Origin: Plantago elongata
Lineage: Eukaryota; Streptophyta; Magnoliopsida; Lamiales; Plantaginaceae
NCBI GenBank assembly: GCA_036897095.1
Contig: JAYMSP010002566.1
Span: forward strand, 1 to 23,530
DNA: 23,530 bases
Direction of reading: 5' to 3'
The notes under the pieces: model-generated
The model's database searches: none
The model's input: only the letters and a program-made list of their open reading frames with translations
What the model was told of the DNA's origin: nothing
Position numbers and translations under genes: made by a program
Shown here: positions 21,660-23,530 of the stretch, piece by piece
How the letters are laid out: every line of letters starts with the position of its first letter
Position numbering within the stretch: position 1 is the stretch's first letter

Positions 21660-22350
21660 TGTAACGATTCTTATTAAAACTATCACATCTATGCTTAATA
21701 CAATAATAAAGTAGAAACATGAAATAAAATCTAGAAAAACGGTAACATTGATGCTTAAAACAATAACAATACGTCTTACAACTATACAAATGCCTCCTAA
21801 AACTATAACATAGAGGAAAAATGAAACATAAGCTAAAAACAAAAAATGTAATATTTAAAAACTATAATGATTTCTCTTAAAACAATAATAACGATTATTA
21901 TAACTACAACAATGTAGGAACATGCAACACAAGCTAAAAACAGTAACATTGAAGTTTTAAACCATAACAATGCATCTTAAATACTCCTTTCTTCGTCCCG
22001 TTCCATAAATGAAAAATTATTTCACTTTGTTGAGACGTTCAAAACGAAATATTGTCTCACTTCTAGCGGGACGGAGGCAGTATATAACAATGACTTTTAA
22101 AATAATAATACAGGAGTAACATGCAATACAATCTAAAAATAGTAACATTAATGCCTAAATCAATAACATTGCCTCATAAAAATATAACAAAGTATTGACA
22201 AAAAATCAAGTCTTAAATATTTTATCATGGGCTAAAAATACTAATATTGCTTCTTAAAACTAATATATTTTAAAAATATAACGGATTCACTAAAATAATA
22301 ATAGATAGAAATATTTAATACAAACTGAAAACATTACAACGATGCTTGAA
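21660..22350. repeat. Degenerate tandem array of about 100-bp monomers
   Basis: A motif of the form ACATGNAAYACAANCTAAAAA followed by GTAACATTGATGCTTAAA recurs at about 21717, 21819, 21920, 22119, 22225 and 22311. Spacings are 102, 101, 199, 106 and 86 bp. The 199-bp gap contains a 97-bp MITE plus its duplicated TA; removing them leaves 100 bp. Within each monomer there is a shorter rhythm of about 20 bp built on CATAACAATGCTTCTTAAAA. Copies are strongly diverged, so the array is old. It is non-coding. Confidence 0.7.
21984..22080. mobile_element. 97-bp Stowaway-like MITE inside the tandem array
   Basis: The left end CTCCTTTCTTCGTCCCG and the right end CGGGACGGAGGCAG are inverted copies of the familiar Stowaway terminus. 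TA flanks both sides (21982-21983 and 22081-22082). There is no coding capacity. It interrupts one monomer of the surrounding repeat, so it arrived after the array formed. Confidence 0.8.
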
Positions 22351-22700
22351 ACCATAACACCCGCTTTTAAAACCATAAGAATGTCATTTAAATCCTTAAC
22401 AAAACACCAAATAACATGATTACGAAATGATTCGATTTTTTGTATGAATTTTAGATCCGGAACAACAGGTCGTTGAAAAATGAAAAATAAAAAGTAAAAT
22501 ATCACTGCTCGTTGATTTTAGCGAGAAAAGAACAAAATGAATCTGTACAACGACGAGTTTTAACAATAACAACAATTCTTAAAAATATATCAATGCTTCT
22601 TAAAACCATAACGAAACATCAGATAACATCTGCGCAAAATAATTCAAATTTTCAAATGTACGAATTTCAGATCTAGTTTCATATCTGAAAAACCAGATCG
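22351..22700. repeat. Pair of diverged direct repeats next to the array
   Basis: A block containing AACACCAAATAACAT...GAATTTTAGATCCGG (about 22370-22460) is echoed by CATCAGATAACAT...GAATTTCAGATCTAG (about 22605-22680), roughly 225 bp further on. It looks like a larger diverged duplication continuing the repeat-rich zone. No coding content is assigned. Confidence 0.45.
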
Positions 22701-23070
22701 CAAAATTATCGAAAAACGAAAAATAAGAGATCGATTTTCACTTCCGAATAAGATGCAGAACAACACGAATCAATATAACAAATGAGAAAACAATAAAACC
22801 ACAAAACTATTGATCGATTCACTTGAATTTTGATGGATTTGAGTAAATCCGGTGAAATTGTTTCGAAATCTGGTGAAATTGCTTCGAAATCGTTGAAATT
22901 CGATGGAAATGATTCTCCCAACATCATCACCGAAGGAGTCACCGCCACGAATATCGCCAGTGGATATGGGTGGGAAAGTTGGGGGGAGAGAGAGAAGAAG
23001 AAGAGAAGAAGTTATGTTTCTCTCTCTAGAGTTTTTCAGAGTGAGAAAGATAGTTGAGTATTATAATTTT
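22701..23070 (-). other. Possible promoter and first exon of an unrecognised minus-strand transcript
   Basis: On the minus strand, TATAATA near 23066 is followed by a CT-rich leader (23033-22980) like many plant 5' untranslated regions. Then comes an open frame with methionines in VMMLGESFP (ATGs near 22928) containing a twofold internal repeat, FEAISPDFETISPD. The DNA beneath shows two tandem 21-bp units around 22850-22890. The frame ends by 22706 without a recognisable domain. It could be a gene whose other exons lie further left among the repeats, a transposon-derived start, or chance. The plus strand is also open here (22830-23057), which weakens the case. Confidence 0.22.
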
Positions 23071-23220
23071 TTGTGTGGAATTGTTATTTTTTAGGGATGT
23101 TTCTACAAAAATCACTAACTGGTCCAATATTATAAAACTGAATTTTCTTATAAATTAAAAAAATCTCTCTTTTTATTATACTTACTCGTTCCTCATCCTT
23201 TATTAGAGTCTGAAGCCTAC

Positions 23221-23530
23221 TGTCACGGTCCATTTAGTTTGCGCCGTCCAAGCCCAAAGAGAGTCCAAATCCATGGAGGAATTATCTAGAGAGATCATGA
23301 AGAGCCATGGAGATGTGAATTCACTAGAAAGATCATGTAAATTGTAGAAACTTAGTAGCTTGTAAGTAGTAGATTGATCTAGATGTAGAATACTCTAGAT
23401 ATCTCTTCACTCTTCCTTAAAGGAGGTGGAAACTTATATAAATAGGCCTTTGACCTCCCCATTTTGATCAATCAAGCAATCAATCATTCTTGCAAACTTC
23501 CAAGCTCTCAAATACACTCTTCATACACAC
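23221..23530 (+). mobile_element. Possible start of an LTR (retrotransposon), cut by the window edge
   Basis: The sequence begins TGTCACGG, a TG start as in LTRs. About 215 bp later it has a strong TATA box in CTTATATAAATAGG (near 23435). This is followed at the right distance by a CA-rich leader (TCAATCAAGCAATCAATCA). A TG-start, U3-like stretch, TATA box and R/U5-like leader form the usual LTR layout. It may equally be the promoter of an ordinary gene beyond the edge. No primer binding site or second LTR can be seen. Confidence 0.4.

Overview
The window is nuclear DNA of a flowering plant, very probably a eudicot. It is AT-rich, its genes are split by GT-AG introns, the intergenic DNA carries plant-type MITEs, and the three recognisable genes are plant family members. 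I cannot name the species.

Layout: (1) 1-1405 has no recognisable gene. (2) 1406-4522, minus strand, is a J-domain co-chaperone locus of the ARG1/ARL1 (dnaJ 15/16) type. Nine homologous exon blocks can be followed, but there is a lost splice acceptor before exon 5, a 4-bp tandem duplication that shifts the frame in exon 7, no AG in front of exon 8, and no C-terminal coiled-coil exons in the window. I read it as a decaying copy, or one forced onto alternative splice sites. (3) About 4.7-7.7 kb is AT-rich intergenic DNA with two nearly adjacent non-autonomous DNA transposons. (4) 7717-9257, minus strand, is a plant matrix metalloproteinase of 370 residues with signal peptide, cysteine switch, zinc site, Met-turn and GPI-type tail. 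It is split by one 428-bp intron, which is notable for a family known in Arabidopsis as intronless. (5) 9.3-11.6 kb is AT-rich intergenic DNA. (6) 11611-20245, plus strand, is a complete 16-exon gene for the chloroplast DExH-box RNA helicase ISE2 (DExH15), 1152 residues, with every splice junction canonical and in phase. Its introns hold a four-copy 136-bp minisatellite (intron 1) and a short tRNA-derived SINE with 19-bp target-site duplications (intron 13). (7) 20.3-23.5 kb is repeat-rich: a 195-bp duplication, a decayed array of about 100-bp monomers interrupted by a small Stowaway-like MITE, a possible minus-strand first exon with promoter, and at the right edge a sequence resembling the start of an LTR.

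The genes do not form a pathway. They act in different places: J-protein in the cytosol or at membranes, MMP at the cell surface, ISE2 in the chloroplast. What connects them is ancestry. From memory, Arabidopsis carries ARL1 next to At3-MMP (At1g24120, At1g24140) and ISE2 near At2-MMP (At1g70070, At1g70170), two segments duplicated from one another. This window would keep the unsplit ancestral order J-protein, MMP, ISE2. The clean ISE2 gene also argues that the lesions in the J-protein locus are not simply poor sequence. I found no clearly new biological system. The best leads are the J-protein lesions, the MMP intron, the intronic SINE and the MITE nested in the decayed tandem array.
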